Positions 1 to 13,197 are shown, counted from the stretch's first letter. The stretch: DNA of 64,000 nt from Tipula vernalis (GCA_958295665.1 OY282558.1:113450838-113514837); one strand, 5' to 3'. Notes: generated by a model from the letters alone, not told the origin. Program-made: numbers and translations.

Positions 1-3000
1 AAATTCCAGATAATTAGCGTTGAATTATTGCATTCATGTATTAACTTAAGTAAATATCAAACAAAATCGTAATAAATAATATTTAATTAAGGGATTTGGA
101 CTCAGCATAAAAATTGTTTGTTCCGCAACACGCCACACCGTAACCGTACAGTTAATAAGCGGAACCTTTTTTTGCAGTTCATTAGTTTACCAGCCATCAT
201 CAAGCATATTGCCAAATAAATAAGATAACACAAAATAATGTTTACCTGCAAGAAGTAGAATTAGGTGGTAAGGAAAATCACAAATTTTGTTAACCTAAAT
301 CCAGTAAATCGTGACCATTCGAAACCATTTCGAAAAAAAAAAAAAAAAAAATTTAAATTTCATACGAAATTAAATTGTTTCTGTTTTTGCTTTGACAGAA
401 AACGTTAAATTAAATTTCTTGTGTGCACGCGCGAAACACAAAAATTTGTTTCTACTTTCAATTGCAAGATAAATGATAAGCATTAAGAGACATAATCGAA
501 TGTGGATCAAGTATACTTCAACAAGTGGTTTTGTGAGAATATAATGTTGACATGTCTCATGCGGTTCAATTAAATTCTATTATATTTAAATTTATATCGC
601 GTGCATTTAAACCGCTTTATAATGTAACCAAATATGACAATAAACATTAAACTTTACGTTCATATACAATGTAATTTGACCTTAAATTGAATGTTGTAAA
701 CTTTAATAGTTCGCGTAATAGTTTAGCGTATAATATTACTATTATAATAAATTACATAACTGTAACTATAAATAACAAAAAAAAATCTTAAAACACTTGG
801 TAAGCCGAATGAACATAAATAAAATTTTTTATGTATTGATAAATTTATCTACACTTTAAGTGTGTTATATGGTATCCACACCATAAAAATACCAAACCAA
901 ACCACACACCAAAGAAATTAATTAGAAAGTAAAATGTACATAAATTAAAATGCAGTAAATGTTGTTACTTTTGTTGCACTTTAGGTATGATCTTTGCTAT
1001 CACCATATAAACTTGTAAGAAGAATATTTAGTCTGTGTTGATATTTGTTTAGAGTCGTGTGAAGATTTTCCGCTCATATTTCATCACACTAAACAGCATC
1101 ATATTCTAGTATGCACTCTAGTATTGTTATTTAAAATGCTGGATGCTGTGATTCCACGGGAAATGATTTGTGTTTGAGAAAATTGTGAATAAGAAGTTTA
1201 AAGAGTGTCTGGATTATATACACACAAAATGAAGATATCGTATTACGATTATGTTTTGGTTGTGATTTAAAAGAGGAAAACTTATAAATTTTCTTTGGCG
1301 GCTTTTAAAGTAGATCTTGATATTAAAAAATGGTCAATAAGATAAATCAATTAAAAACTTGTACTGTCTGAAGTAGATAATTGTCTTTACCAAGTTAAGT
1401 TAGTTAATTAGTTAATCATATAAATCGTGATGGGAGTACGAGATAATTTATTGCTGCTTAAATTATTACTGGTTTAGTTGAATTATGAGGCGGTAATAAA
1501 ACTGATATAAAATTGTTTTATTTATGCTCACATAAAGGGACGGCTGCTTGATGAAATAAGATTATTGTAAAATATTCAAACATATTTTCGTTCTAGGGCA
1601 TCATATTATATAGGAATTCATTAAATGTAAAACTTAATTTCAAGTGATTTATGACTTTTGTGAGAGCGAGTGTTTATGCATGTATAGCCGAAACAATATC
1701 CAATGCGTACATAAGGAGAAGTTTCATCACACCAACAAGGAACGAACGCTATATCGACGATATCGTAGATATTGAAGTATTGCAATACATGTGTATTACG
1801 AGGATCCTACTCCTTCATGTCTACCAACACAATCAACAAAAATGAGGCAAAACCCAGTAACCTACGGCGATGATGTGAAGAGGGAGCGAGCGATATGTCA
1901 AAATCTTCTATAATAGAAGATTTTGGATATGTAATGCAATGAAATTTGAGTGAATGTGGTATCGTCGTCATGAACGGTCAAATGTTTTAAAATATAAACA
2001 GACGAAGACCCTCCAGACCAGGTGTATCAGAAACGTACGGTTTACGAAGACTTTGCTATACTAAGGTGTTCGTAAACGTTACACTAAAACAGTACGAATA
2101 TAGTACGTAATGTGTACTTTTGTCACATGAGAAGTGAAACAAATTTGCGAAGACTTGTGTATGTATTAGTATGTATAAGTGTTCATAACGTGTACGCTTA
2201 AACGTAATGTTTACGAACTGCTTAAGCGTAACATTGACGAACGGTTTAGTGCGAATTGCCCCATTTAATTAGAATAAAACAATTTTTTTTAATCAATCTT
2301 ATCTTTTATTTGTATTTTTCTTCAAATAAGCCGCAACACAAGACACAACATGCCAAACTTGTTAATTAATATTTTTCTGAAATGAATAAAATGTTTCAAT
2401 CATAGATGAAGTACTCGAGTATTACTTAAATACCTTTCAAATATTCATTATAATGATTTTCATATGATATTATGGATATAGGCTGCTCTTGAATGCCACG
2501 AAAAACTAACAATAATTATCAGAAGTTTTTATATTTTCACAATACGACAACTTTAATTTAATTTGTAAAACAAAATTGAAAATAAAACAAAGCCGCAAGA
2601 TATAATTGACAGCACTGTGTATAGAGAATGTAAATGTAGTAGTGTGTTGTAATAAGAACCTTTCGTAAACTGTTCGTAAACGAAATACTTTTGATGTATA
2701 CATTTTTGCGCCGAGAGGGGAGTGATGTTAAGCTGGCAGCCATTTTGAATAAAAAATGTTTGTGAAAAATCAAAACAAACGATGAGGAGAATTTTTAAAT
2801 TACAAATAGTTTTGTTTAATTGGAAGTGAAAAGTGGAATAGACAATTATATTAAATATTTGATGAATATTGAAGAACAGACCATTATATGTTGTGTCGCA
2901 CAAATATAATATTTGTATTACAAAAACGAATTAAGATGAAATTTTAAGGAATAAGGCGAGTTTCTTAAAATTTATGACGATTATAATTCTTTGATTATTT

Positions 3001-4022
3001 TAAGACAAATTTCACCAGAGAGGTTTTTGTGTAAAGGAACGAAAAACTAGTCTTCGTACCAGGGATGATTCAAGAGTATTTTTGATAGTACTTTTTTCAT
3101 GCCAAAAAGTACTTTTTACATGAAAAAAAAAATGTTTTCAGCTTGTTTAAAGAAGAGATCTTTGGATTTAAGATTTTTTTGTATTTTACCCCTCCTTTGG
3201 CTCCATCGAATATACCGATCTTATTAAAGACGGATCACATTTATACGGGGTAATTTAAATATTTTTAATTATTTAATTTTTTTCGTTGCTTGTCATGTTT
3301 TTCAATGAAAATATGTAAAAACCTATGTTAAAGAATCAACTTTTCAAATCAACATAGATTTAATTACGAGTTAACAACAAAATGTAACTTAAAAAATTAA
3401 AAAATTAATAATAATAAAGAATTCTTGCTACAATTTTTTTTAAAGTTAATACTAGTGATTTACGTCACAAGGGAGATAAATGAGTTGTTACAGTACGAGT
3501 TCGATGTTTATGGACGAGGCGATGAAGAAGCTGACAATCCTGTAAAGTTGGTTCATTTTCTTTAAATTCAAAGAAAACTGGCTCGTTGGTTTTGATCTGG
3601 GCAGAACAATGTTGTTGAATTTAAATTTAATAAATGTGGTTTCTGAATTTCGAAAATGTTGAATTTCGCCTTACAAGTGTATATTATACCGAAATTCAGA
3701 CCTGGCTCATTGGCGACACATTGTTCATGACCATGGTGCACTTTCTCGATATTCTAAACAATCGCAATCTTTTGCAAATGATTTAATTTTTTGTGAATTT
3801 TTTTTTGCGACTTTTAATTGATGACACACACATTAGTGTATCAGTGACAAGTTTTGCTCCAATCACTTTGCTATATTGTGAGAATAATGGTTTTACATTA
3901 GTTGCTCTCGTTATCGTAGATATACTTGATAATACCCAATTCTTTTCGCTATTTTCATTTCGCTATTTTCATTTTGGTTGTTATCATCTGATAAATTCTT
4001 TCCCTTTGTTGATGTTTTGCTT
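1..4022. other. AT-rich stretch, no gene recognised
   Basis: No open frame here resembles a known protein, and none has convincing splice sites. It contains a poly-A run near 335-352 and a near-perfect 27-bp palindrome at 1899-1925. Repeated words built on cgtaaacgt occur around 2040-2250. The short open frames look like chance frames in AT-rich DNA. Confidence 0.5.
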
Positions 4023-4757
4023 GTTTAGAGCATATAACCCAGCCTGCAACGGATTAATCGAAAAATGGCATCGTGGTCTTAAGACCGCAATTATGTGCAA
4101 GGAAAATCTTCAGTGGACAAGATCTTCCCATCGGTTTTGCTGGGCCTACGTACAGCTTTTCGCAAGGATTTTGGGACTACCTCTGCAGAGGTAGTGTACG
4201 GAGAACATTTGCGATTGCTTGGTGACTTTTTACAACCAACTGAGCAATTGTATTCACAGTCAGATTTTGCAACTTTTTTGAACAACACATTCAAGGCGAT
4301 TTCACCAACACCTCCACCACGACATAAAAAAGAAGATATATTCATATTCAAGGAGCTTAAGGATTGTTCACATGTTTTTGTACGCACTGACGCATATCGT
4401 ACGCCTTTTCAACCTCCATATGAAGGGCCTTTTTACGTAGTCAATCGTAGTGTGAATTATTTTATAGTTAGGATTAAGGGCAAAGATGCAAATATTTCAA
4501 TTAACCGATTGAAACCGTGTTTCATAGAATCTAATGATTTGTCTCCAGTGCCAAATAATATCCCAAACGCCAGTACCTTTGTTCCACATTCTACAAACAC
4601 TGGCCAAGCGAAGACTGTAACAAACAGTATGCGTGAACCTACTCATAAGCATACTATCTCTTTCAATGATAAACCAATCGTGCATACTATACCTAACCAA
4701 ATGACAAGATATGGACGTATAAGCAAACCACTACAACATTACGGTCTATCGAACTGA
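4023..4757 (+). pseudogene. Ty3/Gypsy pol, integrase C-terminal end (5'-truncated)
   Basis: This is the last part of a Gypsy-type LTR retrotransposon polyprotein. The first recognisable block (about 4030-4090) is the end of the integrase core, with the family pattern YNPACNGLIEKWHRGLK, where the family normally has a catalytic E in a YHPxxNGxxERxHRxLK context. The next block, LLGLRTAF.DFGTTSAEVVYG (about 4137-4200), lies in another frame, so a one-base shift separates them near 4090-4115. Downstream come YEGPFYVVNR and a KGKDANISINRLKP segment, matching the C-terminal SH3-like tail of insect Gypsy integrases. The tail ends at a stop at 4755-4757 just before a probable LTR. Nothing upstream of about 4023 reads as integrase, RT or gag, so the copy is truncated and inactive. 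Confidence 0.85.
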
Positions 4758-4768
4758 AGGGGTAGTGG

Positions 4769-5207
4769 TGTAGCGTCAATGATAGTCAACTTATGTTTCG
4801 TTATGTTACGTAAGCTGACTACAAAATAAAATACCCATTAACAGACGACACTTTATAGTATATTTTTGATACACTCGGAATATACCGAAAATATCGAGCC
4901 GAGCGCCCAAATTACAGTTCAATAAAAAAATAATATGAATGCTTTTGAAAAAAACAATTCGTTATAGTATTCCGGTGCTAACGACACAAAAACCAGTGCA
5001 CGGTAAGAATATTAGTCATACAAGGTGTGGTGTGTTAAAGTCAAATTTTTAGTGCCAATATAACATAAGTTATCTAAATGTAAATAAACAATTTGTGCAC
5101 AAATAGTGAGTGAATTTATTTATTCACACAAATAAAGTTCGAATCACCATAACGAAAACGTGTACTTAATTTTTATTGTTCAACCACAATTTTAAGAATA
5201 CGCCACA
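4769..5207 (+). repeat. Probable 3' LTR of the Gypsy element
   Basis: The stretch directly follows a purine-rich tract (4756-4768) after the pol stop, as expected for a 3' LTR. It begins TGTAGCGT and ends ACGCCACA, a short imperfect inverted terminal repeat. It contains AATAAA signals near 4920 and 5128. Length is about 439 bp. No second copy was seen in the window, so both ends are inferred rather than proved by alignment. Confidence 0.6.
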
Positions 5208-5420
5208 ATACGACCAAAATAATAATATACCTTCAGAAGTCAAAGAGGATGGATGTTTGACAGCTGCCGCAATTTTAAGAACGGGGTATAAACAAATGAA
5301 AGTTGTATCGAGTACGTGTACAAGATGAGGAAAATTGCTTTATTGGGTGATGTAGAAGAAAATTCTCTAATTCAGTTTACCATTTCTGGCATAACTATCA
5401 ACGAAAAAATAAAATAATTA

Positions 5421-5519
5421 CCCCTATTATGATTCAAGATGATAAAAACAATACGAAAAAGGAAAAGGCAAAACAGAGTCGTGTCGATTGTCGATCGGCT
5501 CGACAATCATAATAGGGGT
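5421..5519. repeat. Small inverted-repeat element (99 bp)
   Basis: The 15-bp ends ACCCCTATTATGATT (5421-5435) and AATCATAATAGGGGT (5505-5519) are perfect inverted complements around a 69-bp middle. This is the form of a very small MITE. No convincing target-site duplication was found, and no coding capacity exists. Confidence 0.5.
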
Positions 5520-7074
5520 GAATGTTATATGATTCGATTAATTTAGAAAAACTGGAAAAAAAATTTGAAGATGCATCAGCTAATAAAATCGAAATCTAAA
5601 AACACAAAAATTGGTTTTGATTCTGTAGTTTCTTCTGGAAATTTTTTCCAAGGGGCCCTTTTCTTTATTTTATAAAGAATATAGGTGCTGCGGGGAATAT
5701 TATCGTGAAAGGTAAAATAATGCTATATCTCCTGTAACAATACAGCATAAACTGAAATTCGACTAACCGATATTTTAATTTTGTGTCTCAATTAACTAGT
5801 TAATAAAAGAGATTTGATAAAATCATAGATTAGGGTATGGTCCAAAAGTGTTTAGAACAAGTATTTTTGGGGCACCTGTACTACACTATATTGCGACTAT
5901 AATTCACCTTGAAATAACAAATAAAATTGAATATTTTACGCGAATATTTACTTATACGAGTATAAAACCAAAATCGATTTCAAAGTCAATAGTTTTTATT
6001 TTTAGTTTCAATTTTGTATAAAACAAATTTAATTTTGTACGAGAGAAGAAAATCTATTTCTAAGCAAACGTGTATAGGTTTACGTGTACGCGAGTAAATC
6101 ATCGAATAATACATATAGATGAAATTTATATACGCCGAGCACACCCGCCTATAAATGACGTTGATTTACGTAATAACCACATTTAAAATTTTGTTTATTT
6201 AAAATTAAATATATAAAAAAAAAATTCGCACATAGATTGTTCTATATAAATGAATTAATGAAAATAGTTACAAATATGACTACTTCAAATTAAGTTCAAT
6301 TTAAAATTTTAGATCTGTTTTATATCTACTTGTTAAGATAATGAGGAACCGCGTCTACGCACGAGTTCAATTAAATCAAGACGTTTTAAATATAGAACGT
6401 ATATGTACATACAGTAAAACCAAATTTCCGCATCGATTAAACATGTGAATATATCCTTCAGATGTAACTTTCCATACAGCTCGTGTGATACACAAAATAA
6501 GACGAAAAATAAATCAACACACACGATGATAAAAACCGCCAAGATTTTAAATTTTATCCTTTCCCCTCAACTACTTCAGGTAACAACTTATCAAAGCTTT
6601 TTGTTAAACTTGTTGTACGTTCATAGTCCATACATATAATCAAACATGTCTCCATTCTAATGCGTAAACACTCAGTTCACTTTTATCTTTTAACCTCTTG
6701 AAACTTATTTTAATTTTTTTGATTCGTAAACAAATTTAAATTTGTTTTTTTTTTATTTAATCTCGAATAAAACATAAGTTGGATTTATGAATCGATAAAT
6801 CTTTTTGTTTTTTAGTCACAAATTTTGTTACCACGTTGTTGATTTTATAATTCCAGTTCAAGTTGATTTAATAAGAAATAAATCTTTTTTATAGATGTTA
6901 TGTAAATATTTGGCAGGTAAATACTTATATGCTTAGTGAAAAGTTTTTGAGGTGTGAGTTCTTTTTAGATCTGATCTAATACGAGAGTTGTTTCAGCAAG
7001 AAGAAAATCCTCAGTTGTTTGTATATTTTGAACCAACCAGTTTACTTATAGAAGAGCATCGCCCCTAAATACTG
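5520..7074. other. AT-rich stretch, no gene recognised
   Basis: I see no recognisable coding, RNA or repeat signal here beyond AT-rich simple sequence. The open frames around 6333-6639 overlap on opposite strands and resemble no known protein. Confidence 0.45.
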
Positions 7075-7440
7075 AGGAGTTGATCCCATTTAAAACTATC
7101 GAGCCCTTCCTACAACTCGATGGTCTTGAGCAGTGGCGAAAAAAAGCAAGGGCAGAACTGTGGCTAAAAACAAACGAAGTAGTCAAACGATGCTACAGCA
7201 AAGACTATTCCAGTGAAGAAGGAGAAAAAAAGTTTACCATTTGCTGAAGCAACCCGAAATTGAAGACATAGTCGTCTAGCACAGTCTAAAAATTTTCCTT
7301 CCGCTATCCTTGAATGGGGAAGAAACATCCAAACGGGTACGGAACACAGAAGTTAAATACATAGAAATCCCTCCTAAAACATATTACAAACATAGCTTAT
7401 TTCACTTGGCCGCGAATGATTGGAGGGTTTGAACCCGCAA
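7075..7440 (+). pseudogene. Unidentified decayed coding-like segment
   Basis: Unlike its AT-rich surroundings, this stretch reads as protein with mixed composition. The first block in one frame includes IEPFLQLDGLEQW and LWLKTNEVVKRCYSKDY. After a one-base shift near 7230 it continues with HLLKQPEIEDIVV, an in-frame stop, then EVKYIEIPPKTYYKHSLFHL and AANDW. The stop and the shift show it is no longer functional. I do not recognise the family. It could be an old retropseudogene or a piece of an element's gene. No introns, poly-A tail or terminal repeats were found. Confidence 0.3.
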
Positions 7441-9559
7441 GTGTTACTTAAGATATTAAAGGCCAATACAAGACCATTCTTATCTTATGGCGGCTCTTGT
7501 ATGATGACCAAAGACAAAATAAACCAGTGTTTCCTCAATACTGGATTAAATTCTAAGACTCATTCGTCTAAATGGCTTAGGAGCTCATCACTAAAGTTAA
7601 ACATTAAAAGAAATCTAATTAAAATTATTGGATCAGGACATAATAAAATCCTTAATAACATTCTTCAATTTGATGGAAGAAATAATCCGACGGGCAATTG
7701 GGCCTGGAAGTAGTTTGAGGAATGAGATTTTATTCTAAATGAGAAGTTTGCATTTCGGTTCAGTGAAATGGGATATAAAATTCGGCTTATGTGGAATGAA
7801 ATGTCAAAATTTCTCGTCGTAGAATTTTACAGTGAAATTCAGTTAGTGGTATCGTGGAATTGAAAAACTTGGGAATAAAGCCGTTAATCAATCTATAATG
7901 AGACTAATAAAAATGGCAGCCTGAAATTACTCCTCAACCATAAATGAAATAATTCACCAAATTGGGATTTCATTACAAAATTAGATAAATCCCCAAATTG
8001 AGAAATGCAAATAGCTGAAATTTTAATTTTGTAAATCTTCCGTTTCTAGAATTTCTAGAAGAAAGCTTTGAAATATTCTGGAAAATTTCCTTTCTAAAAT
8101 TTAATCTCCATTTTCCAGAATATCTTAACATTAAATCTTTCTTTTCCATAAAAATGAACACTGAAATAACTCCAAATAGTTTTTGAAGTGTATTTCATTA
8201 TGAAATAAGTTCCCAAATTAAGAAATGCAATAACTCCCCCAATTTTTGGGATTTATTTGGTGTTAGTAAATTTTCAATTGTCACAGTATTATTAGGGCCT
8301 AATTTCATAGTATTATTAGGGACTAATTTCAGCCTGAAAAATCATGGCAAAAACGTTTCCCTAACCCAGAAGGACATTTTCAAGTTATTTAGAGCAAAAT
8401 ATGGATCTGGCTCGAGGAACGCGAATTTCAAATGATTTTATTCATTATTTATGGAAGAAGTTACTTGATCCACTACTTCCTCCTTAATTTCTACTAGTAT
8501 GTATCTACTTGTGGACAGAAATCTTAATGTTTTGTCTATGAAATACTGAGACAAATTTTGAAAATTTTATCACGTGCATTAGATTCTGTCATTGAAAAGT
8601 TAAAATATTGTGTTTCATTAAACAAAAAAAAAATAAAACTTGCTAAGTGAATGCCAAAAATTGCATGCCTGAAGTTGTACGTCTCGGAACTTATGGTATT
8701 TAAGGCAAAACTTCTACATTTTTGTGTCTTCTTTTCTAAAGGTTTCTTGGTTTAGTTCGATGTCAAGCGAAAAATGAACGAAACGTCAACATTTTACGGA
8801 AAATACCTCATTGAATAATAAATGCGCTCCTTCGTTGTAACAAATCTCAAAAAACCTAAACATAAATAAACTAACAGAAAAATATTTCTTATTTTGACGT
8901 TTGTTCGCGAACTACTTAGTGCTAAAAATAAAATCGCGCAAGGATAACTGGAACACAAATATGTGGAATGAAATTATTCAGTGAGTGTTAAATCTTCAGA
9001 AATAAGAGTTTCGTCAAAGAAGCATATCCTTTTTTGTGCCCTACTAGTGCCTTTGTAATCGTACTTCTCACACATTTGTTTGACTTCGGCTACACAGGTA
9101 GCAGCTTTAACTTGTATTGCTTTTATGTATTTGGCCTTCAACAAGCGAACAAGTGTAACCCATTTTTATTTGACCATAATCGTACTTCGTTTGTCCGGTT
9201 CAAGGTTTAGAAGCAAATCTCTAGAATTTTCCATCGAAAATCGAAACTATGAGAAAATTTACAAATATTTTGAACAGAAGCAAAATTAATTGCAACTGTT
9301 TGCAATTCCTGTACATGATTCAGTGCCCAGTTACCAATAAAAATAAGAGAATGTAGTGAGCAAGGAACTTAGATTTATGAGCTTTTCTTAACTATTCTTA
9401 ACAAATTTTCAATTTTATTAATTTTTAATTTTTTGAAACTAATTTTTACATAGTTTGATGAATCTTTGTATGGGGCCCAAAAAATCGCGAATACCGGGAA
9501 AATGCCCCGTTTGCCACTATAGAAAGTTGGGCCATGTGAAAGCTACATAAACAAACTAA
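7441..9559. other. AT-rich stretch, no gene recognised
   Basis: It contains a 97-codon open frame at 7420-7713 with no recognised motifs, which may be a continuation of the decayed segment before it. A short direct duplication of a gtattattaggg word occurs at about 8286-8330. Nothing else could be supported. Confidence 0.4.
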
Positions 9560-9870
9560 ACATCACGGTTTGACAGAAATCGCGGTTTTCAAAATCCCGA
9601 TTTATCAAAATCCTGTTTTTTTTGTTAATCCTGATTTTCAAAATCCTGGTTTTCAAAATCCCGGTTTTTAAATTCCCGATTTGCAAAAATAAAAATACCA
9701 GTTTTCAGAAAATACCGATTTTTATTTTTAATTTACGGGTGTAGTATGAACTCCCGCTTCAAATATATCTTTCAAAACCAGGATTTTTAAAACCGGAATT
9801 TTGAAAACCGGAATTTTGGAAATCGTCATTTTGGAAACCGGGATATTAAATTCGGGATTTTGAAAACCGA
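9560..9870. repeat. Minisatellite present in two opposite orientations
   Basis: From about 9570 to 9690 a roughly 15-17 bp unit of the form TTTTCAAAATCCCGG is repeated with drift about seven times. From about 9775 to 9870 the reverse-complement form (AAAACCGGAATTTTG) is repeated about six times. The two halves form a large imperfect inverted repeat around an unrelated 85-bp spacer. An open minus-strand frame across the second half (repeating KIPVFKIPVLKI) is a by-product of the repeat. A shorter relative lies at about 41510-41605. Confidence 0.75.
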
Positions 9871-11220
9871 GATGTATCGAATGATTTATCACTAATTCTG
9901 AAACATCACACAATTGAATTCCTTGAAAATTTCTACTAAAAAATATTGAGATGAGAAAATGTTTTTCAATTTCGACTAACCTCCAACACAAAAACAATCA
10001 AAAATCGAATATTCCCGAAAAACTCGAATAAACTTGGAATTCTAGAATAATATTGAAAAAATCAAGAAATCTCAAATAATCTCCTAAATAGAATAATATC
10101 GATAATAGAATACCCCCCACTTAACACTAAACAAGTACAGAAATCCCAATTTTATTAATCCAGAGCTGAGAATTTGCTTATTGATTGTAAATTTTATATT
10201 CGGTAAAAATCGGTCAATATCGGTTCGATTAACCGAATAGTTTAGATTAATCGCTTAACCTTAACCAGTCTCCTCCACCGATTTCCATAATATTGTCTTC
10301 AGCAGGTGAGACAATGCCTTAGCAAGTTATTCCACATTTTCAACTAATATTTGGTTTATTTTGAAGAAAATATTAATGGCCCCGTCCCTAATGAAAATTA
10401 GGATTTATTTTCCAAACTACCCAAATTAATTTGTGTATAAGTTAAAACTGTTTAAAAAATTTGACATTTATTGCATGCGTGAACATATAAATCAGCAGGC
10501 GCCCTTGCAAGTAACTCTATTTGGTCATTATAACAATAGTGGCTTTCCAATCGACCATGGCAAATACTTAAAAGTGCGAAAAATATGTCTCGCCTAAATG
10601 GTCGATTGGAACATACAAAACGAGCAAAACATAACCTCAAAATTTTTACTTCACATAATAAGTTTAATTTTATGGTAATAAAATAAATATTTAAAGTATA
10701 TATTTTAGCTTTATTGTTGTAAATTAATATCAAATATGACCTAGCGGAGAATGCTGGAATAACTGTTCGTAGCTACTCATGGAAAATAGGTAGAGCAGTT
10801 ACGAGTATGTCCTTATAAGTACTTGCGGTGGTCGATAGGAAAGCCTCTAATAGCTGTATTTGAATGAGAAACTTACAACAACAATTGCATTAAATAATTC
10901 GGCCGATGAATTAAATAACCCCAAACCAGTTCTGAATTTATTTAAATCTATTCTTAAATTAGTTATCGCACTTAACGCTAGATGTCTCTTTTACTAGTTT
11001 ATTTTGAAAAGTTGGTGATAAAAAGACATTTTAAAAACATCTACTCGTAGTAGCCAATGGTAATTTTATTTAGAAAATCAACAATTAAATGTCATGAGTG
11101 TTAACTTAATGTTACCAATTTTGAAATATTTAAACGTCTTTTATAAACCTTTTTTTGTTTTAAAATTGGTTAGTTTGTTTTGAAAAATAGTTAACTTGAC
11201 TTGAAAAAGGTTTATACCAT
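9871..11220. other. AT-rich stretch with one short inverted repeat
   Basis: A perfect 14-bp inverted repeat, TTCCAATCGACCAT and its complement, spans 10545-10611. No protein-coding signal was recognised. Confidence 0.45.
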
Positions 11221-12475
11221 CTGTTCAAATTTGACTCGGACTGGTAAAAAGAACAACATTTTCATGTATTCAATATAAATCTTTATTATCACCTTCAAAA
11301 TAGGAATACAACCATGCGAACGATTAATCCATTTTTCCATATACATCTCATAGGCATCGGCCGTGGTGGCCTTTAGTTCCTTCAGCGAATTTTTTTTTAT
11401 GGCTCCAATCGATTCATGGCGCGTTCCCCGGAGCGGATATTTGAGTTTCGGAAACAGGAAAAGTCACATGGACTCAAATCTGGCGAGTACGGTGGCTGAG
11501 CTATGACTTTTGTTTCGTGTTTGGCTAAAAACTCGGTCACAATCAGGAGGGAATGTGACGACGCATTATCGTGATGAAAAATCCATGAATTGTATGCCCA
11601 CAAATCCGGCGTTTACGACGAACTGCTTCACGTAGACGCCCCAAAATGGCCAAGTAGTATGCTTTATTGACCGTTTGACTCTCTGGAATGAACTCACGGT
11701 GAACCACACCACGGTAATCGAAGAAAATGATGAGCATTACCTTGATTTTCGACCGACTTTGACGTGGTTTTTTCGGTTTGGCCCATTTTTGGCGCGCCAT
11801 TTGCTAGATTGTTGGGCAGTTTCGACATCGTATTCATAAACCCACATCTCGTTACCAGTAATAATTCGTTTTAAGCATCTCTTTTGCGACCTCTACTCGA
11901 CGTTCTGTTTGCAAAAAATTTAGGTCTTTCGGCACTAGTCGAGCGGCAACGCGTTTCATACCTAAAACATCAACCAAAATGTGTTGAGTCGATCCATAAG
12001 AGATGTTGAGAGCCTCTGATATCTCTCTAATGCGAACACTACGATTTTTGAGCACAAGTTTCTTCACTTTTTCGATGTTATCGTCGTTGACAGAGGTGGA
12101 TGTACGACTCGCATGAGGCAAGTTTTCTACGACCTCACGACCCTCACTTAATGCTTTATGCCACTCAAAGACTTGCGTTATCGATAGAATAGTCTCCCCA
12201 AAAGACTTCTACAACATTTTCAATGATTCCGTAGCCGTAATTCCATTGGAAACACAAAATTTCAAGCAAACTCGTTGTTCAATATTTTTCCATAGTAAAA
12301 ATCGCCAGACAAACTTTTCGCGTCGTAAACAAATGGCTACCAAACTCACACTAATGGACGTATTCTCCTCAAACGTCACACGAATGTTAAAGAAGGTTGT
12401 ACCAACCTAGAAAAAAAAATACCGGTTCGGTTTACGCGAGCGGTTTAAATGGACCAGTCCGGGTCAAATTTGATC
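11221..12475 (-). mobile_element. mariner element (DD34D), degraded but end to end
   Basis: Imperfect terminal inverted repeats bracket a minus-strand mariner transposase remnant. The left end reads TTCAAATTTGACTCGGACTG (from 11224) and the right end, read inward, ATCAAATTTGACCCGGACTG. The size of about 1.25 kb is normal for the family. Target TA duplications cannot be fixed because both outermost ends have drifted. The word AGGTTGGTAC, common at other mariner ends, lies just inside the right end near 12400-12411, so the true right terminus could be there. Confidence 0.8.
11270..12293 (-). pseudogene. mariner transposase pseudogene
   Basis: The transposase runs from an ATG at 12293 down to a stop at about 11270. 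The N-terminal DNA-binding part (REISEALNISYGSTQHIL, about 11970-12030) is a paired-type helix-turn-helix. The catalytic part retains HHDNASSH and PPYSPDLSPCDF. There are 34 residues between these two aspartates, which defines mariner proper (DD34D). The C-terminal end ADAYEMYMEKWINR and FEGDNKDLY is also typical. Breaks: a shift just after the start, an in-frame stop near 12210, a break between the 11852-12121 and 11543-11800 frames, another between the 11543-11800 and 11397-11603 frames, and one before the last ten codons. The protein cannot be made. Confidence 0.9.
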
Positions 12476-12802
12476 GGATCAATTATCAATTGACAATAAG
12501 CGCGAAGAAAAAATCAAAACAATCTAGCTTGCTTCGATAGTGTTTTTGAAAGAAAAAATGGGACTCATGGCCATTATTGCTCCAAGTTAATAATAATATC
12601 ATAGCATATATCACGATATTTTCTATATGTCAAATAAGTAAACATAAAACCGGGTTATTATGACCAATACGAACATAAAAATCGTCAATTTTGTTTGAAA
12701 CGTCACGCAGTGCGGCCAAATCGAAAAAACCTGGCCAACCTTGGGTTGGGCTAAAGTACATGTCTAATGTTCATTAATCACTCGTAGAAGAGTAGTCTAG
12801 AG

Positions 12803-13026
12803 CCTTGGTTCTCAAACTTTTTGAAGTCGGGAAACACTAAACTCTGATATATTTTTAGGCGGAACATCTACAATACAGCAGAAACTTTAAAACAGGGGGC
12901 GCGGGTTGCTAACCTTTTTGAAACCAAAAGAGCAATAAAAACCAGAAAGAGCAATAAAAATCAAACCAAAAGAGTAATAAAAAACGGAGCACCAGTGTTC
13001 CGCGGAACACGCTTTGAGAACCAAGG
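12803..13026. mobile_element. hAT-type MITE with 8-bp target duplication
   Basis: The ends CCTTGGTTCTCAAA and TTTGAGAACCAAGG are 14-bp perfect inverted repeats. They resemble the GGTTCTCAAAC ends common among hAT elements. The element is flanked by a perfect 8-bp direct duplication GTCTAGAG at 12795-12802 and 13027-13034, the length hAT transposases produce. At 224 bp with no open frame it is non-autonomous. The intact duplication suggests a fairly young insertion. Confidence 0.9.
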
Positions 13027-13197
13027 GTCTAGAGTATTAGTCACAATGCTACCTTCCTTACCCTCCTACCAAAAAAAAAAAAAAAATGGCTGCTTTAAAC
13101 TGCTTCTTCGGATTGAATTTCTTGAAAACTAGTTTAGGAAAAAGTATTGAGACTTTTTCATTTTTTGACTAAATTTTTCTATTATTCAAAATGAGTT

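Noticed and set aside
5222..5420. Gag-like wording (IALLGDVEENSLIQFTISG) just after the probable LTR
   Set aside because: The stretch is short, frames are broken and no primer-binding site follows the LTR end, so I could not support a gag gene.
9728..9997. 89-codon frame with repeating KIPVFKIPV words
   Set aside because: The repetition comes directly from the minisatellite unit, not from a protein.
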